A stretch of DNA of 64,000 bases, from positions 75,685 through 139,684 of the forward strand of contig DJOB01000005.1 in assembly GCA_002437105.1 (NCBI GenBank), read 5' to 3'. A program made the position numbers and the translations under genes. Shown piece after piece: positions 57,909 to 64,000 of this stretch; position 1 is the first letter of the stretch, and every line of letters starts with the position of its first letter. The DNA is from Caryophanales bacterium UBA6449. Lineage in GTDB: Bacteria; Bacillota_I; Bacilli_A; RFN20; CAG-288. Under the pieces are notes generated by a model, which saw only the letters and a list, made by a program, of their open reading frames with translations, searched no databases and was not told the DNA's origin.

Positions 57909-58562
57909 GTGTTCAATAAAGATAAAAAGCCCGAGGAAGGTCAGGCGGCAGTCAAGGACGAGCCGAAGTCCAATGTGGTGGATGAGCTCGAACTCGAGCG
58001 CCAGACCAACGGGAAGCTCAAGGAGCTGCTGAAGGCGGCTGAGAGCGAGCGGGACAGCTGGATGAACAAGTACTACGGCAGCTTGGCTGACGTGCAGAAT
58101 CTCCGCAAGGAGATCGAGCGCGACAACCAGGTGGTCCTCAAGTACGCTGGCGAGCCGTTCCTCAAGGAGCTGATTCCCTTCATGCAGAGCTTGGATCAAG
58201 CGTTCAGGTTTGAACCCACTTCCGATCCCAAGTCGACTGCTTGGATCAAGGGAATCCACCTCAGCTACAAGCAGCTCCTCGCGGCGCTGTCCAAACAGGG
58301 GGTGAGCATGATCGAGCCCAAGGTGGGCGACAAGTTCGATCCCTCGGTGATGGAGGCGTTCGAGACGGTCGAGGCCGATAAGCCCGATCTAGTCCACTCG
58401 GTGTGGATGAAGGGCTTCAAGCTGAAGGATCGTCTGGTGCAGCCGGCGGCGGTCGTGGTGACGGTCGAGCGTCGCCAACCCGCTCCGGTGAAACCGGAGG
58501 CTCCGAAGAAGGATGAAGGCGAGAAGATCGAAGTCGTTGAAACTAAGGAGGAAAACAAGTAA
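57909..58562 (+). CDS. grpE: Nucleotide exchange factor GrpE
   Basis: 217-residue co-chaperone that releases ADP from DnaK. A charged N-terminus and a long coiled-coil helix (~35-80, ending in YYGSLADVQNLRKEIERD) precede the beta domain with GVSMIEPKVGDKFDPSVMEA. The Lys/Glu-rich C-terminal tail is longer than usual. Start GTG 57909 is chosen since AAAGGAGGAGGA (57890-57901) lies upstream; an ATG at 57882 overlaps hrcA. The stop overlaps the dnaK ATG by one base. Confidence 0.94.
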   Translation: MFNKDKKPEEGQAAVKDEPKSNVVDELELERQTNGKLKELLKAAESERDSWMNKYYGSLADVQNLRKEIERDNQVVLKYAGEPFLKELIPFMQSLDQAFRFEPTSDPKSTAWIKGIHLSYKQLLAALSKQGVSMIEPKVGDKFDPSVMEAFETVEADKPDLVHSVWMKGFKLKDRLVQPAAVVVTVERRQPAPVKPEAPKKDEGEKIEVVETKEENK

Positions 58563-60427
58563 TGGCTAACGAGTACATTCTAGGAATAGATCTGGGAACT
58601 ACCAATTCGGTGGTCTCCTATATGCAGGATGATGGAAACGTCAAGGTTATCCCTACACCCGAGGGACCTCTGACCTGTCCTTCCGTCGTCTGCTTCAAGG
58701 CGGATGGCGAGGTGATCGTCGGTAATGCGGCGAAGCGGCAGATGATCACCAATCCTGATTCTGTCTACTCGATCAAGAGGCACATGGGTGAGCGCGATTA
58801 CAAGGTTCACATCAACTGCATCAACAAGGATTTCACTCCCGAGGAGATCTCGGCTAAGATCCTCGCCTATATGAAGCAGTATGCTGAGACCAATATCGGA
58901 CACCCGGTGAAGAAGGCGGTCATCACCTGTCCTGCGTACTTCGACGATGCGCAGCGCGAGGCGACGAAGAACGCTGGTACCATTGCGGGTCTGGATGTGG
59001 TTCGTGTCTTTGCTGAGCCCACTGCTTCCGCTCTGGCCTACGGTTATTCCGATAAGAAGAAGTCCGGTAAGGTCATGGTCTTCGATCTGGGTGGTGGAAC
59101 CCTCGATGTCTCTGTTCTGGATATCGGCGATGGAACCTTCCAGGTTATCTCCACTTCCGGCGACACTCATCTGGGTGGTGATGATTGGGATCACGCCATC
59201 ATGGAGTGGATCATGGCTGGCATCAAGAATCAGTACGGCCTCGATCTGCACTCTAACAAGATGGCGGTCCAGAGAATCAAGGATGCGGCTGAGAGCGCCA
59301 AGATCGCTCTGACCGCTCAGGTTTCTACTGAGATCACTCTTCCTTACCTCGCTCCCGGACAGGATGGTCAGCCCATCAACTACGATGAGACTCTGACCCG
59401 TGTCAAATTCCAGGATCTGACCAGGAATCTCATCGAGAGATGCCGCGCTCCTATGGAGAAGGCGCTCTCCGATGCTGGTCTGGCCAAGGATCAGATCGAC
59501 GATGTTCTTATGGTGGGTGGTTCGACCCGTATGCCTGCGGTCATCGATATGGTGAAGGCCTATATGGGCAAGGCGAACCAGTCGCTCAACCCTGATACTG
59601 CGGTCTCGGTCGGTGCGGCCATCAACGGTGGAGTCATCCGTGGCACGGTCAAGGATGTCGTCCTTCTCGATGTCACTCCTCTGACTCTGGGTCTGGAGAC
59701 CCTGGGTGGAGTTATGACTCCTCTGATCCCCAGAAATACTACTATTCCTACCTCGAAGAGCCAGATCTTCTCAACTGCTACCGATAATCAGACCGGTGTC
59801 GAGGTCATGGTCTATCAGGGTGAGCGTCCCATGGCGCAGGACAACAAGTTCCTGGGACGCTTCAGCCTGACGGGAATCCGTCCCGCTCGCCGTGGAACTC
59901 CTAGGATTCAGGTTACCTTCGCGCTCGATGTCAACGGTATTCTGACGGTCACTGCTAAGGATCTGGACACCAACCAGGAGCAGCACATCACCATCTCCAA
60001 CTCTTCTGGACTCTCGAAGGAAGAGATCGACAGGATGGTGGCTGAGGCGAAGGCCAACGAGGAAGCTGATAAGAAGCGCCGCGACGATGCCAATACCCGC
60101 AACGAGGCTGAGACTCTCATCTCCAGCATCGATGATGAGCTGGCTAAGGGTGGCGACAAGATTCCCGCTGATCAGCGGGCGGCGGCTCAGAAGCTGCGCG
60201 ACGAGGTGAAGGCTGATCTGGATAAGAACGATCTGGCGGCGGTTCGTCAGAAGATCGCTCAGCTCCAGCAGGTCGCCTACGCGGCTCAGCAGGCTGCTGG
60301 TGCTTCGGCCGCTGGTTCAACCAACAACAGCAACAGCGGTGCGCAGGCCTCGACTGCCAACCAGTCTCAGAACGATACTGACGGCAAGGTCTATGACGCT
60401 ACCGACAGCAAGGATTCCAACAAGTAA
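58562..60427 (+). CDS. dnaK: Chaperone DnaK (Hsp70)
   Basis: 621-residue Hsp70. ATPase domain: [13 protein letters not shown] (residues ~8-20), [31 protein letters not shown] and GGSTRMPAV. Substrate-binding domain from ~375: [16 protein letters not shown], then [19 protein letters not shown] helical lid and a Ser/Asn/Gln-rich linker lead to a C-terminus ending SKDSNK rather than the EEVK/EEKK type, so regulation through the tail may differ. A hairpin without T-run separates it from dnaJ. Confidence 0.98.
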   Translation: MANEYILGIDLGTTNSVVSYMQDDGNVKVIPTPEGPLTCPSVVCFKADGEVIVGNAAKRQMITNPDSVYSIKRHMGERDYKVHINCINKDFTPEEISAKILAYMKQYAETNIGHPVKKAVITCPAYFDDAQREATKNAGTIAGLDVVRVFAEPTASALAYGYSDKKKSGKVMVFDLGGGTLDVSVLDIGDGTFQVISTSGDTHLGGDDWDHAIMEWIMAGIKNQYGLDLHSNKMAVQRIKDAAESAKIALTAQVSTEITLPYLAPGQDGQPINYDETLTRVKFQDLTRNLIERCRAPMEKALSDAGLAKDQIDDVLMVGGSTRMPAVIDMVKAYMGKANQSLNPDTAVSVGAAINGGVIRGTVKDVVLLDVTPLTLGLETLGGVMTPLIPRNTTIPTSKSQIFSTATDNQTGVEVMVYQGERPMAQDNKFLGRFSLTGIRPARRGTPRIQVTFALDVNGILTVTAKDLDTNQEQHITISNSSGLSKEEIDRMVAEAKANEEADKKRRDDANTRNEAETLISSIDDELAKGGDKIPADQRAAAQKLRDEVKADLDKNDLAAVRQKIAQLQQVAYAAQQAAGASAAGSTNNSNSGAQASTANQSQNDTDGKVYDATDSKDSNK

Positions 60428-60443
60428 TCGGTAGTCTAGGTGC

Positions 60444-60473
60444 TGATGAGCCGGGGACTTCCCCGGCTCATTA
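60444..60473 (+). other. Hairpin between dnaK and dnaJ
   Basis: TGATGAGCCGGGG / CCCCGGCTCATTA stem with a four-base loop and no T-run. It may stabilise the dnaK mRNA end or pause transcription, lowering dnaJ expression. Confidence 0.7.
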
Positions 60474-60501
60474 GTGATATGGATGGGAAAGGGAGGTGCA
60501 G

Positions 60502-61632
60502 ATGGCTGACGAGGATTACTACTCGATTCTGGGCGTGTCTAAGGATGCGACTCAGGATGAGATAAATACGGCTTACCGCACACTGGCTAAGAAGTGGCAT
60601 CCCGATGTCAACAAGAGCCCGAATGCGACCGAGATGTTCGAGAAGATCACCAACGCCTATCAGGTTCTGAAGGACCCGAAGAAGCGTGCGGCTTACGATA
60701 GGTTCGGACAGGCCGGCGTCGACGGAGCTGACGGCGGGGCGGCGGGATTTAACCCCGGCAATTTCAACGCGGATGACTTTGGGGATATAAACGACATCTT
60801 CAGCCAATTCTTCCGGGGTGGTTCGCGTAGCCGGCAGCGTCGTCCCGATGGACCGATCCGCGGTAAAGACGTGCTCATGCGGATGAAGATAACCTTCATG
60901 GACGCCTGTAAGGGTCGCGAGGTCGATATGCCCTATAAGTACGATGGACCTTGCCCCGCCTGTGACGGCAAGGGCGCGGTCAATCCTTCGGATGTTTCGA
61001 CCTGTCCTCAGTGCGGCGGTACCGGATTTGTCGTCTCGGTTCAGAACACCATGTTCGGTCGCTTCCAGAGCCAGACGACCTGTCCTCGCTGCAGCGGTCG
61101 CGGAACGGTCATCACCAATCCCTGCTCGCAGTGCGGCGGCAGCGGAACGGTGACGATCAACGATACCCTCCATATCAGCATTCCGGCTGGTATCGAAGAG
61201 GGTCAGCGGCTCCGGGTACCCAACCGGGGTGGACGCGGTCTGAACGGCGGTCCGAACGGCGATCTCTATATCGAGATGGTCGTGGAGGACGACAAGGATT
61301 TCCAGCGCGATGGTCTGGATATCCTGACCGATAACCGCGTGCCGCTGATCACCGCGGTCCTCGGTGGTCAGATCGAGGTCGATACGATCTGGGGCCCGCA
61401 GACGGTCGATGTGAAGGCTGGTACTCAGCCCGGCGCCAAGATCAAGGTCAAGGGCATGGGTATCAAGAAGGCCAACGGCCTGACTGGTAACCATATCGTC
61501 ACGGTCGAGATCAAGATTCCTACCCGGCTGAACCAGGAGGAGAAGGATCTCTACCAGAAGCTCGGTGAGATCGCCGAGAAGAAGGGCGAAGCCAAGGGAC
61601 TATTCTCCAAGATCTTCGGTAAGAAGAAGTAG
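60502..61632 (+). CDS. dnaJ: Co-chaperone DnaJ (Hsp40)
   Basis: 376-residue full-length DnaJ. J-domain (~1-70) with the HPD motif in KWHPDVNKSPNA, a Gly/Phe-rich region (GFNPGNFNADDFGDI), and four zinc-binding repeats: CPACDGKGA, CPQCGGTGF, CPRCSGRGT and CSQCGGSGT. The C-terminal substrate-binding domains follow. ATG 60502 is preferred over GTG 60496, since AAAGGGAGGTG overlaps the latter. Last gene of the heat-shock operon. Confidence 0.97.
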   Translation: MADEDYYSILGVSKDATQDEINTAYRTLAKKWHPDVNKSPNATEMFEKITNAYQVLKDPKKRAAYDRFGQAGVDGADGGAAGFNPGNFNADDFGDINDIFSQFFRGGSRSRQRRPDGPIRGKDVLMRMKITFMDACKGREVDMPYKYDGPCPACDGKGAVNPSDVSTCPQCGGTGFVVSVQNTMFGRFQSQTTCPRCSGRGTVITNPCSQCGGSGTVTINDTLHISIPAGIEEGQRLRVPNRGGRGLNGGPNGDLYIEMVVEDDKDFQRDGLDILTDNRVPLITAVLGGQIEVDTIWGPQTVDVKAGTQPGAKIKVKGMGIKKANGLTGNHIVTVEIKIPTRLNQEEKDLYQKLGEIAEKKGEAKGLFSKIFGKKK

Positions 61633-61650
61633 GAGCGGTAGATTCCGTTT

Positions 61651-61680
61651 GGACAGGAGTGAACCTCCTGTCCTTTTTTT
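61651..61680 (+). terminator. Terminator of the heat-shock operon
   Basis: Perfect stem GGACAGGAG / CTCCTGTCC with a five-base loop, then T7. Confidence 0.93.
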
Positions 61681-61716
61681 GTCTTCCTAAGATTTGGGGA
61701 ATTTTACGATAGTTTA

Positions 61717-61744
61717 TTGACCTCTCAAGAAAAACATTTAACAT
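61717..61744 (+). promoter_or_regulatory. Possible promoter of the GH13 gene at 61774
   Basis: -35 TTGACC (61717-61722), 16-base spacer, -10 TAACAT (61739-61744). The -10 overlaps the TTTAAC part of the candidate regulatory motif at 61737-61751. Confidence 0.4.
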
Positions 61745-61751
61745 TTTTAAA
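61737..61751 (+). promoter_or_regulatory. Candidate glucan-regulon motif upstream of the second GH13 gene
   Basis: TTTAACATTTTTAAA, close to TTTAACAATTTTAAC upstream of the neopullulanase-type gene and TTTAACTTATATTTTTAA upstream of malQ. Confidence 0.35.
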
Positions 61752-61773
61752 TAGAACAGTTATGGAGGAAAAC

Positions 61774-63321
61774 ATGATCAAGGATTACGGCGCTTTGAGT
61801 TTCTATGAGATCTACCCCGTGAGTTTCAAGGATTCGAACGGCGATGGCGTGGGCGACATCCAGGGCATAATCGAGAAGCTGGACTATGTGAAATCGCTCG
61901 GCTTCTCTGGCATCTGGGTCAACCCCTTCTACAAGAGCCCCTTCCTCGATGGCGGGTACGATATCGAGGATCCGTTCCACGTCGATCCGCGCTTCGGTAC
62001 GGACGAGGATGCGCGGAAGCTGATCGAGGCCTGCCACGCCCGGAATATCGCCATCTTCTTCGATCTGGTTCCCGGACACCTCTCCTGGTCCGCTCCCCAA
62101 TTCCTTCAGTCGGCGGCCGCCCAGAGGAACGATCTCTCCGATATGTTCATCTGGAGCGATAACCCCTGGGGCTGGTATGGAAACTGCGCTGGAAATCTCG
62201 TGCGCGGTCTCTTCCCCCGCTATGGGAGCTTCTTCGTCAACTTCTTCGTGCACCAGCCTGCTCTCAACTATGGTTTCAACCGGGTCGAATATCCCCAGTG
62301 GCAGATCTCCTATCGCGATGAGAGGGTGGTGAGGACCCGCAAGTTCCTCATCTCCATCATGGAGCGGTGGCTGAAGCTGGGCGTCGATGGCTTCCGGGTC
62401 GATATGGCGGATTCGCTCGTGAAGAACGATGAGGAGAAGGAGGCCACCATCTGGCTCTGGCAGCAGATCATCGCCGAGGTGCAGAAGGAGTGCGGCAAGT
62501 TCTACATGGTCAGCGAGTGGTCTACTCCCCGCCGGTCGCTCAAGGCGGGGTTCAGCTCTGACTTCGTGCTGGATCACGACGATAACTTCTCCCACGGTTT
62601 CTTCCGCATCGGGACGCTGGATCGTCCCGACGAGGCCGGCAAGAAGCCTCTGCTCGATTCTTTCGACGAGGAGCTCTGGCAGAAGAACGTCGCGGAGATG
62701 GTCGCTGAGATCCGCGATGCCGAGAAGGTTCCGGGCGGTTATCTGTCCCCCATCTCCGGCAACCACGATACGTACAGGATCGCGGATCGCCTGAAGGGGA
62801 ATAAGCTCAAGCTCGCCTATCTGATGCTCTTCACCATTCCCGGCGTCCCGTTCGTCTTCGCCGGCGATGAGTGCGAGCAGACTACCGTGCGAGGTTATCC
62901 CTCCAAGGATGGAGGCTACCAGCGCACGGGAGCGAGACTGTCCATGAAGTGGGATGAATCGACGCCCAGCTTCGGCTTCTCGACTCGCGCCAGCGCTGAT
63001 TGCTACCTGCCCACCTGTCCGGAGACGCGGACGGTCGAGCGCTGCGAGAGGGATCCTGCGAGCCTGTTGAACTTCATACGCCAGCTGAACGCGGTTCGTT
63101 CCTCCGATCCCGATCTCACCGCGCACGAGGGCTTTGAGCTCCTCTCTGCGCCCCTGTCCTTCCGCCGCGGTAAGACGGTCGTGCTCATCAATCTCAAGGA
63201 TGAGGAGGCGAGCCTGCCGGTCGGCTCAGGCCGGGTGCTCCTTCAGGTGGGTGAGGCGGAATTCACCGGGAATACGATCCGCTGCGGCGGCCATTCGGGA
63301 ATCGTATTCCAGGAAGACTGA
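61774..63321 (+). CDS. GH13 family alpha-glucan enzyme
   Basis: 515-residue cytoplasmic alpha-amylase-family enzyme without signal peptide. N-terminus FYEIYPVSFKDSNGDGVGDI and GIWVNPFYKSP are those of oligo-1,6-glucosidase/trehalose-type members. Region I reads FDLVPGHLSW (usual Asn-His is Gly-His), region II GVDGFRVDMADS with the nucleophile Asp, region III MVSEWS with the acid/base Glu, and region IV SGNHDT. The specificity cannot be decided; the altered region I marks a particular subgroup. Start 61774 follows GGAGGA at 61764-61769; earlier in-frame codons have no ribosome site. Ends with a terminator. Confidence 0.85.
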   Translation: MIKDYGALSFYEIYPVSFKDSNGDGVGDIQGIIEKLDYVKSLGFSGIWVNPFYKSPFLDGGYDIEDPFHVDPRFGTDEDARKLIEACHARNIAIFFDLVPGHLSWSAPQFLQSAAAQRNDLSDMFIWSDNPWGWYGNCAGNLVRGLFPRYGSFFVNFFVHQPALNYGFNRVEYPQWQISYRDERVVRTRKFLISIMERWLKLGVDGFRVDMADSLVKNDEEKEATIWLWQQIIAEVQKECGKFYMVSEWSTPRRSLKAGFSSDFVLDHDDNFSHGFFRIGTLDRPDEAGKKPLLDSFDEELWQKNVAEMVAEIRDAEKVPGGYLSPISGNHDTYRIADRLKGNKLKLAYLMLFTIPGVPFVFAGDECEQTTVRGYPSKDGGYQRTGARLSMKWDESTPSFGFSTRASADCYLPTCPETRTVERCERDPASLLNFIRQLNAVRSSDPDLTAHEGFELLSAPLSFRRGKTVVLINLKDEEASLPVGSGRVLLQVGEAEFTGNTIRCGGHSGIVFQED

Positions 63322-63335
63322 TAGTGATGCATTCG

Positions 63336-63366
63336 AACTGGGGAGCTCTCCCCAGTTCTTTTTCAT
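63336..63366 (+). terminator. Terminator after the GH13 gene
   Basis: AACTGGGGA / TCCCCAGTT stem with GCTC loop, then TCTTTTTC. Confidence 0.92.
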
Positions 63367-63423
63367 CTGGCCGTGGCGTACTGATATATAGAAGTAGAAT
63401 ATAAGGGCATGGAGGTATAGGAA

Positions 63424-64000
63424 ATGGATAATCTACCGGTTTGGCTCTCGGTCATACTCGGGATACTTTCGGCGATCTTTCTCGGCTTGACGATTTTAGG
63501 GATGGTACAGCAGCTGGTTCTGACTAAGGCGAGCGCCACCAAGGCACGCTACCTCTCATCCCACCGGTCGGGACGCACGCTGATCAAGATGATCGCCCAC
63601 CGCGAACGTTCGGTCGATGGTGCGAGGATGATGGTTATCATCTTTACGGTTCTGACCTTCGGGACGGCGTTGTTCGACGCCCTGCAGATCAAGCCTCTGT
63701 GGGTGGGAATACTGGTCGGCACGCTCGTGCCGCTCCTCTTCCTGTTGCTGGTCGCTCTCCCTATCTCGCTGGCCATCGCCCAAGAGCATCCGGAGAAGGT
63801 CGGCTGCGGGATCGCTCCCTTCCTCTCCATTACTTACTTTCTCACCTATCCTCTAACCTCGGTGACGCAGCTGGTTCGGAATTCGGTAGAGAAGATAGTC
63901 CGCGCGAAGAAGGAGACCCCGGAACTGTCCGAGGGCGATCTTAAAGCGGTGGTGACTGATGTCTACGATGAAGGCGCGATAGAGAAGGATGAGCACGATC
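63424..64000 (+). CDS. CNNM/HlyC-type membrane protein, N-terminal part (cut by window end)
   Basis: Open frame to the window edge, 192 codons. The N-terminal DUF21-like region shows four hydrophobic stretches: residues ~5-28, ~68-86, ~92-118 and ~128-146. It is followed by LSEGDLKAVVTDVYDEGAIEKDEHD, which matches the linker ahead of the CBS pair in HlyC/CorC (CNNM) proteins. These proteins are linked to Mg2+/Co2+ export or membrane integrity. The CBS and transporter-associated domains would lie beyond base 64000. ATG 63424 follows GGAGGT at 63411-63416. Confidence 0.75.
   Translation, partial: MDNLPVWLSVILGILSAIFLGLTILGMVQQLVLTKASATKARYLSSHRSGRTLIKMIAHRERSVDGARMMVIIFTVLTFGTALFDALQIKPLWVGILVGTLVPLLFLLLVALPISLAIAQEHPEKVGCGIAPFLSITYFLTYPLTSVTQLVRNSVEKIVRAKKETPELSEGDLKAVVTDVYDEGAIEKDEHD

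Noticed and set aside
61747..63126. 459-codon open frame antisense to the GH13 gene
   Set aside because: The plus strand has complete GH13 motifs, a ribosome site and a terminator; the antisense product is low-complexity in I, E, R and D.
1..64000. CRISPR array, insertion sequence, prophage or replication origin
   Set aside because: No regularly spaced repeats, transposase or integrase motifs, phage genes or DnaA-box clusters were seen.

Overview
The window looks like a chromosomal segment of a Bacillota bacterium, most likely class Bacilli and perhaps a gut Erysipelotrichales/RF39-type lineage (inference). The evidence is an RNA polymerase delta subunit gene beside argS, the CIRCE-controlled hrcA-grpE-dnaK-dnaJ operon, PTS-type dihydroxyacetone kinase, comEA-comEC, a PepV-type dipeptidase and strong GGAGG ribosome binding sites. 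UGA is used as a stop, so it is not a UGA-Trp mollicute. Base composition is moderate in most genes and clearly AT-richer around 31.7-36.1 kb and 50.3-53.7 kb. No rRNA, CRISPR, insertion sequence or prophage was seen.

Layout: 1-1.9 kb one-carbon genes (fhs fragment, a degenerate folD, a phosphoesterase); 2-6.7 kb two overlapping ABC exporter genes, each an ATPase fused to an FtsX-type permease; 6.8-11.7 kb cold shock protein, ychF, argS, rpoE (delta) and a DHH phosphoesterase; 11.8-16 kb minus-strand ABC-F, pyrimidine-nucleoside phosphorylase and HAD phosphatase; 16.2-20.3 kb flavodoxin-like protein, malQ, an RluA pseudouridine synthase and serine dehydratase; 20.4-23.9 kb acpP, a DUF1538 membrane protein with a tandem P-II-like protein, and rdgB; 24-26.7 kb a short LacI regulator convergent with a neopullulanase-type GH13 enzyme; 26.8-31.6 kb a membrane protein and a PhnDCEE-type ABC importer; 32.4-35.2 kb a lamin-tail-domain lipoprotein alone in AT-rich DNA; 35.8-39.5 kb tRNA-Gly, glpF, dhaMKL and tRNA-Asp; 39.7-44 kb rpsO, a flavoprotein, an unknown protein and rlmD; 44-50 kb two uridine-kinase-like proteins, a small heat shock protein and a repeat lipoprotein; 50.3-53.4 kb greA, comEA, comEC; 53.7-56.7 kb dipeptidase and a trmB fusion; 56.8-61.6 kb heat-shock operon; 61.8-64 kb a GH13 enzyme and the start of a CNNM/HlyC-like membrane protein.

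Several genes work together. malQ and two cytoplasmic GH13 enzymes point to breakdown of internalised maltodextrin or glycogen; their upstream regions and that of the LacI gene share a TTTAAC/TTTTAA-type motif, suggesting one regulon. glpF plus DhaKLM would feed glycerol-derived dihydroxyacetone to glycolysis using PEP. HrcA probably controls both its own operon, with two CIRCE-like sites around the promoter, and the separate hsp20 gene, with its -35 inside a CIRCE.

The strongest novelty candidates are: TrmB fused to a domain resembling an inactive NadC-type phosphoribosyltransferase; a uridine-kinase/CYTH-like fusion; the DUF1538/tandem P-II pair; a PhnC ATPase with a charged coiled-coil insertion; the lamin-tail lipoprotein island; and a palindromic -35 hexamer that could serve both tRNA-Asp and rpsO. 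All assignments come from reading motifs; no database search was possible.
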